Part shown: in pieces, positions 40,056-51,361 of the stretch
Position numbering within the stretch: position 1 is the first letter of the stretch
How the letters are laid out: each line of letters opens with the position of its first letter
Assembly (NCBI GenBank): GCA_022661535.1
Contig: JAKULF010000008.1
Coordinates: 2,046,001-2,110,000, forward strand
DNA from: Eutypa lata
Lineage: Eukaryota; Ascomycota; Sordariomycetes; Xylariales; Diatrypaceae
DNA length: 64,000 bases
Direction: 5' to 3'
The notes under the pieces: generated by a model
The model's database searches: none
Seen by the model: only the letters and a program-made list of their open reading frames with translations
What the model was told of the DNA's origin: nothing
Made by a program: the position numbers and the translations under genes

Positions 40056-40946
40056 GTGTCAGAAATAGGGAGAATGCGGCATGTACATGATGCAAGGTTC
40101 CAAATCATACCTGAAGACTAAGTTGGTGAGAAGCATATTCGGTATGTTGAAAAGGGGGTATATACTGAGGGGTTGACCATCCATTAAGGAGGAGGGTTGT
40201 TTGGGGATCCCTCTCATAACCCAATAAAAAGGGGTTGTTCAAGTATCGTTGCGCATTAATCCTTAATTCTCGCCCCGTTGCCAGCTACGCCTTGCCTGAT
40301 TTTGGCTCATCAGGTCTCACACACAAGTGTCCAGTTTCCGGTTTAAACAGCAAGTAAGCTTACAAGTACCACACCACATTGACAGCCAACCACGACTTAG
40401 AAGAATGGGCTGGGAAGTCCCACTGCAGCACAATCTTTTGGTGTCATCATTGACCGCGCTGACCCTAGAGCTGCGGATGGCCCAGTTAAGTAAGGGCCCT
40501 TTCTCCTACGGTTCTCACCAATAAGCTCTCACAGTTGGGAGCCACTAACCTACCACCATGATGCAGCAGACTGCAGCAGATCGAAGTGCGCCGTCCAGGA
40601 TCCATGCAACCATGCAAATCCCTAGCCAACGAACTGCGATCCACTTTCCGAGGTTGGTAATTTTGACGGGCAATGCAGCTTAGCAGGCTGGCAGGCAGCA
40701 AGGGTACACAACTTTATCATATTCTATAGAGACGATCGAGCTGGGCTAGTCCTACGTGAGAGCCGGATTGGTTTGTAATTATGATCATGTTAGCATTCTT
40801 CGTTGACCTAGATGGTCTATATAAATGAGCGTTCCTCCTCTTTCTTACACTCATTTTCTTCTGTCTGTATTCATACCGCCCTGCTTTCGTCACTGCACTT
40901 GAAACCCCAAATCACTCTTTCATTCTGAGACAGTTACTTTTACACA
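40056..40946. promoter_or_regulatory. Spacer and promoter of the HET gene
   Basis: An 891 bp region. It holds the 3' UTR of the amidotransferase gene, then a TATA box (see separate entry) and a CT-rich tract at 40833-40864 before the HET start. Nothing else is seen. Confidence 0.5.
40818..40825 (+). promoter_or_regulatory. TATA box of the HET-domain gene
   Basis: TATATAAA lies 122 bp before the HET start codon and is followed by a CT-rich stretch typical of fungal transcription start regions. Function is inferred from position. Confidence 0.5.
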
Positions 40947-43106
40947 ATGCTCTGCGACATTTGTAAACAAGGCCTCGAAGGCATATGGGACCCAACGAAG
41001 TCCAAGCGGCTTGGGACTGTTGCCGAACTATTCGACAGTGACAGTGACAGTAGCAGAGAAGCCGAGCCTGCGCGGCGTATGCCAAATATCCGCTTCGTGA
41101 AAGAAGATATAGAAACGAGACCCAAGCTCGAACCCGAACTTTACGTCTTTGGGCATCACGTCAGCTATGAGTCCTTCAAACAATCCATGGATAGAGGCTG
41201 CGTCATGTGTAACAGGTTCCGGCCTACAAAGAAAGACGAGGAGCGCAACCCGAAGTTCAAGGAGCTCGGCTACTTCTCAGTCTTCACTGTCAGTCTAGGG
41301 GCTTCCCGTCGGATTATGGGTGTGCGCTTTGGAGACACTCGAGGTGGCTTCGGGATAGAACCATACACAGGTATGAGACTCTTGACATATATATGCCACA
41401 GCATGAGCTAATAGACTTGACAAGGCGATGAAAGTTTGAATTTCGAACTATCTTCGTCGACCGGTGACTCTTCGACTTGGAAAATGATTCATGGGTGGTT
41501 GAGTGGTTGTGAGGAAGCCCACAAGCCATGCCTCGACCAGGGACCGAGCCCCTTTGTTCCTACACGGCTCCTAGAGCTACGGCAGACCAATGGCAATGAA
41601 AAGAGATTCCACCTCGTTGAGGGCCAATCGGTCAACTCAGACAAGCGTTACGCTACACTCAGTCATCACCAGGGGCCCCAGCCTACCCCGGGGCTATCCG
41701 CAGACACGGAAAAGTCCCTGAAACAAGGACAGCTTGTCGATACCTTGCCTAAAACCTTCCGAGATGCATTTGAGGTCATTGTGCGGATGGGGATTCGCTA
41801 TCTCTGGATCGACAGCTTGTGCATCTACGAGGATTCGCCGGAGGATCGCCACGCCGAGATCGCCGTCATGAACGAGGTCTACCGGAACGGGTTCCTCAAC
41901 ATCGCAGCCCTCGGAGCCGGCGATGATGATGCGGGATGCTTCTTCGATCGAGATCCCCGGGAAGTCGCGGCGACTATTCTGGACGTGCAAGTGAGCGCGG
42001 ACGGAAAGCGAGAGCCTCACATATTCGAATTCGAGAACCACTGGGCGTGGAGGTTGACCCTGCAGGGCGAGCCGCTACTCAGCAGAGCTTGGTTCCTGCA
42101 GGAGCGCCTCCTGGCGCCTCGAACCCTGATGTTCGGCCGCAAGCAGGTCTTCTGGGAGTGCAGAGAAGCCGTGGCCTGCGAGCTGCACCCCAACTGGGCG
42201 ACGTCCAACGATAGGATGAGCCCCTCGGGAACTAGGCCGCGGTCGCAGAGCCACTTCAAGACGCTGATTAACAGCGGATTCCGACGCTCTTCGGATGACC
42301 CCCGTCGTCGGTTGTTACTCGAGTGGTGTGGCATCGTCGAGAATTACGCCAACCTAGACCTCAGCCAGCCAGGAGACAAGCTCGTGGCCCTGTCCGCCAT
42401 CGCCAAGGAGACACAGGCCAAATGGGCTCAGCTCGGCGCCCCATCCGAGTATCTTGCTGGGATCTGGAAGCACTCTCTCCCCGAGACCCTTATATGGAAC
42501 CTGCGGGATTCCGGGCGCAGACCATCTTTGTACCGCGCGCCCTCGTGGTCGTGGGCTTCGGTCGACGGACGGGCCAATATCCAGACGACATGGGAAGGAG
42601 GACCGGCCGTCTGGTTCGCATCCGTTATCGACGCGGGCGTCGTCCCGGTTGGCGAAGATGACACGGCTGAAGTGCAAAGCGGATTTGTATCGCTCCGGGG
42701 CCCGCTCCCCTTCGCAGAGGTATCTACCGTCGACAGAGGATTCGGCGTCCAACCAGGCATCCGCCAAGAGGACTGGTATATCAAGTCACTGCGCGGTTCT
42801 CAGGACAATGACCAGGGTGTCATTTCTCTAGAGGATTTTAGCAAGAACGATGAGCATACGGTGACGATGGCGTGGGGGGTTGGCTTTGATACCGTCGAGG
42901 ATATTACTAAGCAGTTCTTTTGCTTGCCGATTCGCGCTCAGCCGTGGGGTGAGGTATGGGATGTTGCGGGCTTGGCCCTAGCAAGACAGGACGATGCGTC
43001 GGATGTGTACCGACGGATTGGGACTGTGTATTTCTATGTTCGTGACGAGAAGTCGGTCCGCGAGCTGTTCGGACGATTCCCTGAAACGACTATTGAGATA
43101 CGTTAA
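40947..43106 (+). CDS. HET-domain protein (heterokaryon incompatibility type)
   Basis: Two exons, 40947-41370 and 41425-43106, give 701 aa; the 54 bp intron splits a Gly codon. The first 140 residues carry cysteine pairs (MLCDICKQG and GCVMCNRF), a layout common before HET domains. The HET domain (about residues 217-370) shows TLPKTFRDAFEVIVRMGIRY, LWIDSLCIYEDSPEDRHAEI and VYRNGFLNIAA, then LSRAWFLQERLLAPRTLMF. HET proteins trigger cell death in non-self recognition when an allelic or NLR partner activates them; the partner here is unknown. The usual LSHCWG motif is LSHHQG, so two consensus residues are replaced. The C-terminal half has no recognised domain. A TATA box is upstream. Identification as HET is firm; a role in incompatibility is inferred. 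Confidence 0.92.
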
Positions 43107-43391
43107 AGGGGCTCCGGCGGTTGTTTCATCATTTTGTTGAGAACTAAAGGCTCCGTTCATTTTAGTTTATATGAACCAGGTATTGTCCATTTATTAATAT
43201 GATGATATCTATTTGGCGGTAGAGAAGTCTAGTGATTCAGGATAATCTGGAAATATCGCTATCATAACTATGAGTGATAATACTATCGCTAACACTAGCA
43301 AGTCGTGAAGTCTAAATAAACTAATGACGCCATTTAAGACATGACAACGGGTGAAAAGCCCTACTTCATTTATTAATCTTTGCTCGAGGAC

Positions 43392-44405
43392 TTAGCGATC
43401 ATCCCATGAATACAGCCCCTCCCCCCGTATCCACTCGATCATACGCTCGCTCACAAGCGTCCTCAAGAGGTCCCAATCCTGTCCCACGACCGCATCTCGA
43501 ACCTTAGTGCTACTCACAACCGCCTCGCCCTCCCGCCGACCCTCAACCATCTCGACCTTCTCCGCCCACTCCGTCCTCCCCCCTACCCCAGCCAGCCTAC
43601 CATCCCGGAGCCTCTCCACATACTCCCGCTGCGCCTCGGCATCGCCCCACTCGGCATCCGTGCGCATCGTGACGCGGAGGCGTGCCCGCGCGAAGAAGGG
43701 ATCCAGGGCAGCTATCATCGTATTGTCCGGGTAGTACTTCGGGTTGAAGATGCGAATCAGGGTGTCGAAGCCCGTAAGGTAGACCTGCTCAAACGTGCCG
43801 CCCGTGTCCGAATCCTCCTGCTCCTCCTCTGATGATGATGAGCCCCCCTTGTAGAAGTCGCTCTCGGCGACCGCCCGGCCCTTCGAGTGGAAGTACGGCT
43901 CCGTAGTAACCCCGATGTCAACGGCGGGGACGGGGCCAGCGCGACCATCCTGAACAACACTCTCTGTTGCTGCTGCGGATAGCAGGTCCTGCGCGAAAAT
44001 ATACATCATAGCGAGACGCTGGGGGAACAGGGCCGGCTTGGGGGCCTTGTCCGCGTTGCTGGTCGCGAGCAGCAGCAGCACCCGCGAAGTTGACGCGGAG
44101 GAGCGGGGGTCAGAGCGAGATGCCGCTGCTGAGAGGGCCATGCGCAAGTGCGCGAGTGTCGGCGGGTTGAATGACGAGTCGAGGACCAGGAGGGATCGCG
44201 GTTGCGATGCCGGTGGTGCCGGTGGTGCGAGCTCATTGTGGAACGAAGAGGATGTAGAAGACGAAGAAGGGGTGAGCGAGCATAGGACTCGAAATGGTGT
44301 TTGTGAGAGCTTGTAGTCCTCGAGGGCTTGCGTGAAGAATCTGAGTAGGTTTTTGGGAAGACCTCTGGGCATTGGAGGGCCGGGGTCCGCTGTGGACGCA
44401 GACAT
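43392..44405 (-). CDS. POF1: Pof1-like NMN adenylyltransferase / nucleotidyltransferase
   Basis: A single exon of 337 aa starts at MSASTADPG, the first true ATG in the frame; upstream in-frame codons include only GTG. The nucleotidyltransferase fold is shown by LLVLDSSFNPPTLAHLRMA (about residues 72-90), where T83-x2-H86 is the HxxH-type nucleotide-binding motif, by VYLTGFDTLIRIFNPKYY in the core, and by VVSSTKVRDAV, the ISSTxxR motif, near the C-terminus. A Ser-rich insertion and an acidic SSSSEEEQEDSD loop make it longer than bacterial NadD. Yeast Pof1 transfers AMP to nicotinamide mononucleotide to make NAD and has been linked to protein quality control. The sequence is high in GC. It is convergent with the HET gene, 285 bp apart. 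Confidence 0.85.
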   Translation of the reverse strand: MSASTADPGPPMPRGLPKNLLRFFTQALEDYKLSQTPFRVLCSLTPSSSSTSSSFHNELAPPAPPASQPRSLLVLDSSFNPPTLAHLRMALSAAASRSDPRSSASTSRVLLLLATSNADKAPKPALFPQRLAMMYIFAQDLLSAAATESVVQDGRAGPVPAVDIGVTTEPYFHSKGRAVAESDFYKGGSSSSEEEQEDSDTGGTFEQVYLTGFDTLIRIFNPKYYPDNTMIAALDPFFARARLRVTMRTDAEWGDAEAQREYVERLRDGRLAGVGGRTEWAEKVEMVEGRREGEAVVSSTKVRDAVVGQDWDLLRTLVSERMIEWIRGEGLYSWDDR

Positions 44406-45626
44406 CGACAGACTGGATGGGGTAGATCTTTCCAATTTCACTGATCGCGAGAGATAGAGTTTGAAGTCGTTTAAATCCGGTCTCTAATATCAAGTACTCT
44501 GTTGTAGTATGTACATATCTGGAATCACGGGATTAAGTCAGTGGTTTGAGTACTTCCTATCACATATATTCAGCGCCAGCGTGTTTGATGATAAGGTGTT
44601 AGAAAGGGATAATGTGTACCTAGTTAGACGCCAAGAGCGTTAAGTATGGCCGGCAAAAGCGGAGGTGGTTCCACATTCGTAATCAGACTTCAAATTCATT
44701 ATGAGAGGGTACCTAGGTATCTTACTAGAACAGTGAGCATATAAGTTAATTCTCATATCTCTCTTGTTTTTACCATATATACGGGTAGACAGTGTTAATA
44801 TACTATTTTAAAATCATTCTTGTAACGGCAGTTCGTACTCAAAACGAGTTTCGATGTTTGCTACAATGAACTGTGTTAGAACATTACTATGCCTATGTGA
44901 TTGCTGGTCGGAGTTTATATAACTACATGTACCTACATACTTACTGTACATAGACCGGATCGGGACCGATTTGGTGGATCCCCCGGAATCCGGTCTACGT
45001 AGGTAGTATGCGAATAAATCCACGAAATCTATACCTACAAGTATAAACTGAAGAAAGTCTATTAAATCTCGACGAACACGAAACCTCAAGATGGTTCTGT
45101 AGGAATATCAAGTAAAGTTCTTTTTATTGCGTCTGTTATTATGACTATGATGGTATTTCTCCCGTCTCGTCTAAGACACAGGTCTGTACACAATGCTAGG
45201 TATGTCATTTCACTACCTAGGTAGCTCAAGTTTCCGGTTTTGTGTAGTGCTGTTAGGTAGTACAGGTATGAGCATAAGAAACAGTTGTGGTTTCTCTAGT
45301 GCATTGGGGGAAGATTAACACCAGTGTCAAGAAGCCCAGGTGAACCAAGCCAAAAACCACACAGATCCTTGTGGCTCAAGCCAAGGGATTGGCTATCAAT
45401 CCTCATGAAAGACATGAAGAGGAGTTGGAATGGCCCTGTGACAATGTTAGCTTTAGTCGGTACCTCGTATGTATCCGTGATGTAGATGCCACTGACTGGA
45501 ATATATCTCGAGTTGCATTTTACCCCAATCCTTCACCTCTTCAAGTTTCGATGCTAATACGATAAACGTACATCTGAAGCTTCCCTCGTATTATGATTAT
45601 ATGGGATCCAAATAGTACGTCGTGAC
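44406..45626. other. Intergenic, Pof1-like promoter / Doc1 3' region
   Basis: A 1.2 kb AT-rich spacer with an inverted repeat at 44951-44997 and CTAGGTA palindromes near 44710 and 45215. The frame at 45371-45565 is not protein-like. Confidence 0.4.
44951..44997. repeat. Inverted repeat TAGACCGGAT / ATCCGGTCTA
   Basis: Perfect 10-base arms flank a 27-base centre that itself contains CGGGACC and GGATCCCCCG. It could form a hairpin or hold a paired CGG/CCG site for a zinc-cluster regulator. Confidence 0.6.
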
Positions 45627-47026
45627 CTAGCGTATCTCGGGCTCTCGCATAAAGTCGGGTACGCTAAGACCACCGTCACCAGGAACATATTTCTTCGCAG
45701 TGGCTTTGCGTCGTCGAACCATGGCGTCATGCTGGATCATAGCATCGTCATCATGGTCGTGGATGTTCATCCTAGCCACTCTGTCTTGGTAATCATCAAA
45801 AACTTCCACCATGTCATCGACCGGGTTGTTGTCGGCAGTATCAGCACTGTCGTCTAGTGCATAGACCTTGACTCCGCGGATATGAGTATCCTTGCCATTC
45901 TGGTGGTTTTCAAGTACAATGACGCGGACGAACCAACAACAGAGCGAGTTCTCATCCGGACCACCACCTGCTCCTGCAATGGGGACGTCGATCCAACCTT
46001 TCGGCATGCTCAACTCCATAGTTGTGAAGGGAATGGTTTGGTTTGGGCCAAAGCCTGCGGTTATCTGAATCTTAGTTGGCGTATAGCTCTCGTCAAGTTC
46101 ATAGTCCAGATAGAGTCGCAAAGCACGTATCTCGACACGCTTGATGAAATGTATGTTCAACCGATGAGGTTGAGGCCCATCAGATCTAAAGACCAAAGTC
46201 AGTAAGATTCCCAGGACTACTCAGAAACATGGATTACATACTGCCAAAATTGGTTCACATCGTCGTCACGGAGCTCCTTAACTCCACATCCAGGCTTGTA
46301 GCTGCTCACAGTGAAGCTCGCAAGGTTGCTGATCTCCTTCAAGCCAATTGCGGAGGCATCGAAGGGAGCCTCTTCGCCTTCATGAGCTTCGTCATCATTC
46401 TCGACACCTTCATCATCCTCAGCAGCATCGGGATCGGCATTTTCCACTGCTTCGTTTTCGCCATTTTCGAACTGGAAGTCATCATCATCTTCGTCGTCGT
46501 CATCATCGGTTCTATCGTCTGATTCCGACATGTTAGAATAGTAGGCCATAGGAAGGTCTAACGGATTGTCTTCTCGGATGTATATATCATCTTGGGTCTG
46601 AGTTCTTCTGCGCCCTCCAATTCCTCCAATGAGGGAACCACGAAGGTGTGAGAGAGGGTGTCGTTCCCTAGATTCCATCTTGCGTGTGGCTACCCGCTAG
46701 AAATTGAACAGTATTCGTAATAATCGGCGAATTAAGGTGTTGTTCGTATGTGGGTAAACAAAAGGAAATTGAGGTTTGGTGAAGGAGATTAGTTAAAACA
46801 TAAACCAACCTTGAGGTGTCTGGAGGTTCCATTGACCAACTGGTCGAGTACGCGCATCGAGGGAATTGAGTAGCTCCCAAGGACTGGCTACTCCATTTCT
46901 AGGATTTGAGGTCTGGTCAGGTGTAACTGCATCCTGGTGTGTTTGATTCGGCCTTAGCAAACGTCGTCGAAATTCCTCCTGCTGTTGTCGTAGCAGAGCA
47001 CTATTTCCACTAGACTGTCGCTCCAT
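45627..47026 (-). CDS. DOC1: Anaphase-promoting complex subunit 10 (Doc1)
   Basis: Three exons, complement of 46810-47026, 46242-46689 and 45627-46185, give 407 aa. The DOC domain (about residues 170-360) has the family features: GLKEISNLASFTVSSYKPGCGVKELRDDDVNQFWQSDGPQPHRLNIHF, then the jelly-roll strands YLDYELDESYTPTKIQI and HIRGVKVYAL. APC10 sits on the APC/C ubiquitin ligase and helps recognise the D-box of mitotic substrates. The N-terminal ~165 residues are disordered, with RERHPLSHLRG and a strongly acidic run; this extension is longer than in yeast or human. The first intron (46690-46809) uses donor GTTGGT, so the first exon is less certain; a shorter form from ATG 46678 is possible. 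The second intron is 56 bp. Confidence 0.88.
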
Positions 47027-47956
47027 CTTAAGCGACGATGAGCTCTGGATCGATGGAGCCTTGTATTGTTAGAATTAGGTAGTAGCACACTATATTCTGA
47101 ATTGTTAAATAGAATTTGTTGCCATCATTGTACAATAAGCATACAACGCAATCTTTATGAAGCATATGATAATAAACACATTTGCAATGATGCCAAGCCA
47201 GAGATACAAGTTATGTTGAGATCGTCAGGTGAAGTGCATACATTTACTTTGTATGTATATATAGATTCTAGATGCATATGGGTACAGCATGCATGTACTT
47301 TATCGTATTTCATTATTTAATTAACCGGTCATCTCCTTTGTGATAACGTTAGATTACCACAGACTATATGCATAGAATGCATTTAATCAATACCGTTCTA
47401 ACTACATAGAATATAATGTATTTAAGGTCTTCTGTTTTTGTCTTAGATTTTATCACCACACGCATCATGGATGTGCTTGCGCCGTATGTTGTAGGTTATC
47501 TACCTAACTTATCCATTCCCCTATCAGCCCCTTTGTTCTACACCAACCAACTCATAATACCCGATAATAAATCAACAAACAAGTACTAATTTTATGTTCA
47601 GGAACTGGCATCCCAACCTTCGGCTATCAATTCGAGGGACAGGAGTTCATATCCATATCATCATTCGTTCCGCTCTCAATTCGTATGGTTTCAAAGCATC
47701 CCTCAGAACAGCAACTTATCTTCTTCCAGATATTTGTATAAAGTGACTACTAGGTTAATACCATGTGGCCGCATTAAGTTACTGAAGGCTCATGGATGAA
47801 TATTCTGGTCATAGGAAAAGAATTATATAACTCCTTATCGGTTTCCATGATTAAAATTTTATTAACTTTGACCACTACCTGCTTCCTACTAGTCCCAGAG
47901 CTTGTTCCGCCCCTATAGAGCTACTACCTAACTAGTAGGTATTGTACAGCTGCCGA
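47027..47956. promoter_or_regulatory. Divergent promoter region, Doc1 / M1 aminopeptidase
   Basis: A 930 bp AT-rich spacer with no supported coding region. It carries a run of ACTAGTAGGTA-like sequence right before the aminopeptidase start. Confidence 0.45.
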
Positions 47957-50900
47957 ATGGGTTTGATTGGACCGGCCATGACCCCTCAGTTAGGTGTTTT
48001 AGGTAACATCAATAGCTCCATCATTGCTCGGAGGGGCTGGAGGGGTATCAGTGTTGGTAATTCTACTCGTTATTCATTTCACTCGGGCGCAACCTCCCTG
48101 CGTCACACAAGCTCACTTTTACAATCACTGGACATATCACCACATCCTGGCCCATCTTTAATACCATCTCTGCCATCTTTACCTGCCAAATTAAGTAGCC
48201 GACCGCCCCTTCGACCACAGACGTCAAGTTGGCCCCACTCATTGCCGTCACCCTCGCCATTTCCATCTCAACGTGGGGCGATTGCATTTCTATCACCTTT
48301 ATCCTTTAGATACTTTTCATCAACACCTGGGAAATCTTGTTCGGCCATAATACCTTCTTCAATCATGGCGGACAGAGAAATCCTTCCATCTACTGTTGTG
48401 GCATCTCACTATGACCTCTCCATCACCTCTCTCCAGTTCAAGGACTGGACCTACCAAGGCAACGTGACGTAAGAACCTAACTTTTTGCTCTTTCCCATAT
48501 ATATACGTTACATATGGTATAAAATACTTACATAGCAATTTAGGATTAATCTCTCTGTCAACACGCCCACAAAGGAGATCGTTCTCAATGCTCTTGAACT
48601 CAAGCTACTTACAGCCCAGGTGGCAGTAGCTTCGCGGACTGTGGAAACTACGGCATTTAGCTATGATGAAAAGAAGCAGCGTGCAACTATTACCTTCCCG
48701 GAGGAAATCCCAACCTCCAAGGATGCCAAGTTGACTATCACCTTCGAGGGTATCCTCAACAATGACATGGCTGGTTTCTACCGGAGTAAATACAAGCCTG
48801 CTGTAGAGGCAGCAACTTCAGTTCCCCGGGATGATACCTTCCATTACATGCTCAGCACTCAATTCGAATCTAGTGATGCCCGTCGTGCATTCCCTTGCTT
48901 CGATGAGCCGCGACTCAAGGCAACCTTCGACTTCCAGATTGAGATCCCTGATGACCAGGTTGCCTTATCGAATATGCCGGTAAAGGGCATTTCCAAGACA
49001 AAGGATGGGTTCCAAATGGTGTCATTCGAACGAACACCAGTGATGAGCACTTATCTCCTCGCATGGGCCGTTGGAGACTTTGAATATGTTGAAGCTTTCA
49101 CCGACCGCCAGTACAATGGAAAGCAAATCCCAGTGAGGGTCTATACAACCCGAGGACTTAAGGAGCAGGGGCGATGGGCTTTAGACCATGCTCCTAAGAC
49201 CATTGATCTCTTCTCCGAGAGCTTCGGGATCGACTACCCATTGCCCAAGTCTGATTTACTTGCTGTCCACGAGTTCACCCACGGAGCTATGGAGAATTGG
49301 GGTTTGGTGACCTATCGGACCACAGCTGTGCTGTTCGATGAAAAGACCTCGGATGCGAGATATAAAAATCGTGTAGCATATGTTGTTGCTCATGAGTTAG
49401 CGCACCAATGGTTTGGCAATCTCGTCACTATGGACTGGTGGGATGAGCTGTGGCTCAACGAGTCTTTCGCGACATGGGCGGGTTGGTACGCTGTCAACGA
49501 GTTTCATCCTGACTGGGAAGTTTGGGCGCAATTTGTCAACGAAGGAATGGAAATGGCCTTCAAACTCGATGGTGTGCGAGCTTCTCATCCAATCCATGTT
49601 CCAGTGAAAGATGTGCTGGATGTGAATCAGATATTCGATCATATCAGTTACTACAAGGGGTGTTCGACGTTGCGAATGCTCGCCAATCACCTCGGTGAGG
49701 ATGTTTTCCTCAAAGGGGTGGGGGAATACCTCAAATCCCACGCATATGGCAACGCAAAGACAGAATCTCTGTGGCAGGCGTTATCGGAAGCTTCCGGAAT
49801 TGATGTCAATGCTTTGATGAGCAACTGGATCGAGAAGATTGGACACCCGGTGGTAACTGTAGCGGAAGAACCTGGACAAATCTCTATTAAGCAGAACCGG
49901 TATCTATCATTGGGTGATGTCAAGCCAGAAGAAGACGAAACCGTTTGGTGGATCCCACTTGCTCTCCAGGGCCAGACTGGGAAACAGGACATCCAGCGGA
50001 TTGCTCTCACTGACAAAGAAACAACAATCCGCGAAATCGATGACGATTTCTACAAGTTAAACAGCAACGCTACGGGTTTCTACCGAACCAATTACCCTCC
50101 CGCTCGCCTAGCAAAGCTTGGGACTCAACTCGACCGGTTAAGCAACGAGGACAAAATATCCATGATTGGTTCTGCTGCTGAACTGGCATTTTCAGGCATC
50201 GGTACCACGCCTGCCTTGCTTTCTTTCATCGAGGGGTTCGGAGCAGAAACTAACCACCTTGTTTGGGCTCAGGTAAGCACCTAGGATACCTTCTTCCATT
50301 TATTAGTCTACTTTTAGGGTTGTAATCTAGTACCGCCTACTACGTTGGCCTAAAGCTCTTTATATGATTTTCAGGCTATTATGGGGTCTTGAGATTTAGT
50401 AGGCCTAACGATTACTAACACGAAAACTTAAATAGGCACTAGACTCTTTCGGATTGGTCAAGACTATCTTCAGTGACGATGAGGTTATTAAGACCGGCCT
50501 GGAGAAGTTTGCCTTGAAGCTCGTTGGTAACGCGGTAGAAAGAGTTGGCTGGGAGTTTTCTGAGAATGAGAGCTATCTTACCGGGCTCCTGCGGAAACGA
50601 TTACTCCTGAACGCCGCTGCCAACAATCACCCTGCGTGAGTTGCCTCCATGAAATATTATCCTCACATCACATTCCTACCCGACTATGTCGCGGCAAATA
50701 TCTAGCCAGCCCTTGAACTCGTTTGCTAACCTTGTTTACTATCAACAGAGTTGTAGAGAAGGCCAATGAATTATTCGAAGCTTGGACAAAGGGAACTGCA
50801 TTACACCCCAATCTGAGGACTGTCGCATACCGCGCTGCGGTCAAGACCGACCCAGCTAGAGCAGTCGAGGCCCTCAAGGAAGAATGGTATACTGGTTCGT

Positions 50901-51361
50901 CTATCGACGGCAAGGATGTCTCCATGTCTAGTATGGGCCACGTTCGTGATCCCGAGATAATCACGAAGATCCTGTTACCCTTCCTCTTCAACCTCTCACC
51001 TCCAGTACCGGCCTCTGAATCTGTTCCTTCTGGAGATATGCACACCCTCGGTGGTTCTCTAGCCTCCAATTCGGTGGCCCGTCCACTCTTGTGGAAATAC
51101 TTCCAAGTGAACTGGGGTCAAGCAACCTCGAAGATGGCGAACCCCATCATCTTAGACCGCTTCGTCAAGGTCACCTTGAGCAAATTCACTGACGCAAAGT
51201 ACGTTGATGAAATCGAATCCTTCTTCGCGGATAAGGACACATCCGGTTTCCATCGAACCCTGGAACAGGTCAAGGACGCTGTTCGTGGCCGGGCAGCCTA
51301 CCGTGCTAGAGATGCGAAGGTGATCAAGGAGTGGTTGGGTGCCAATGGCTATATATCCTGA
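47957..51361 (+). CDS. APE2: M1-family zinc aminopeptidase (Ape2/Aap1 type)
   Basis: Four exons, 47957-48468, 48544-50272, 50436-50635 and 50749-51361, join to 1017 aa. The peptidase has the substrate-binding GAMENWG (418-424) and the zinc motif HELAH (454-458) with the third ligand Glu477 (LNESFATW). The N-terminal beta domain and a C-terminal ERAP1-like helical domain are complete. It removes N-terminal residues from peptides, as yeast Ape2 and Aap1 do. Residues 1-136 are basic, rich in Ser, Pro and Arg, free of acidic runs, and end RYFSSTPGK, like a mitochondrial presequence; a second ATG at 48365 (MADREILPS) gives an 881 aa cytosolic form. Two products from one gene are plausible. Introns of 75, 163 and 113 bp all restore the frame. 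Confidence 0.93.
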
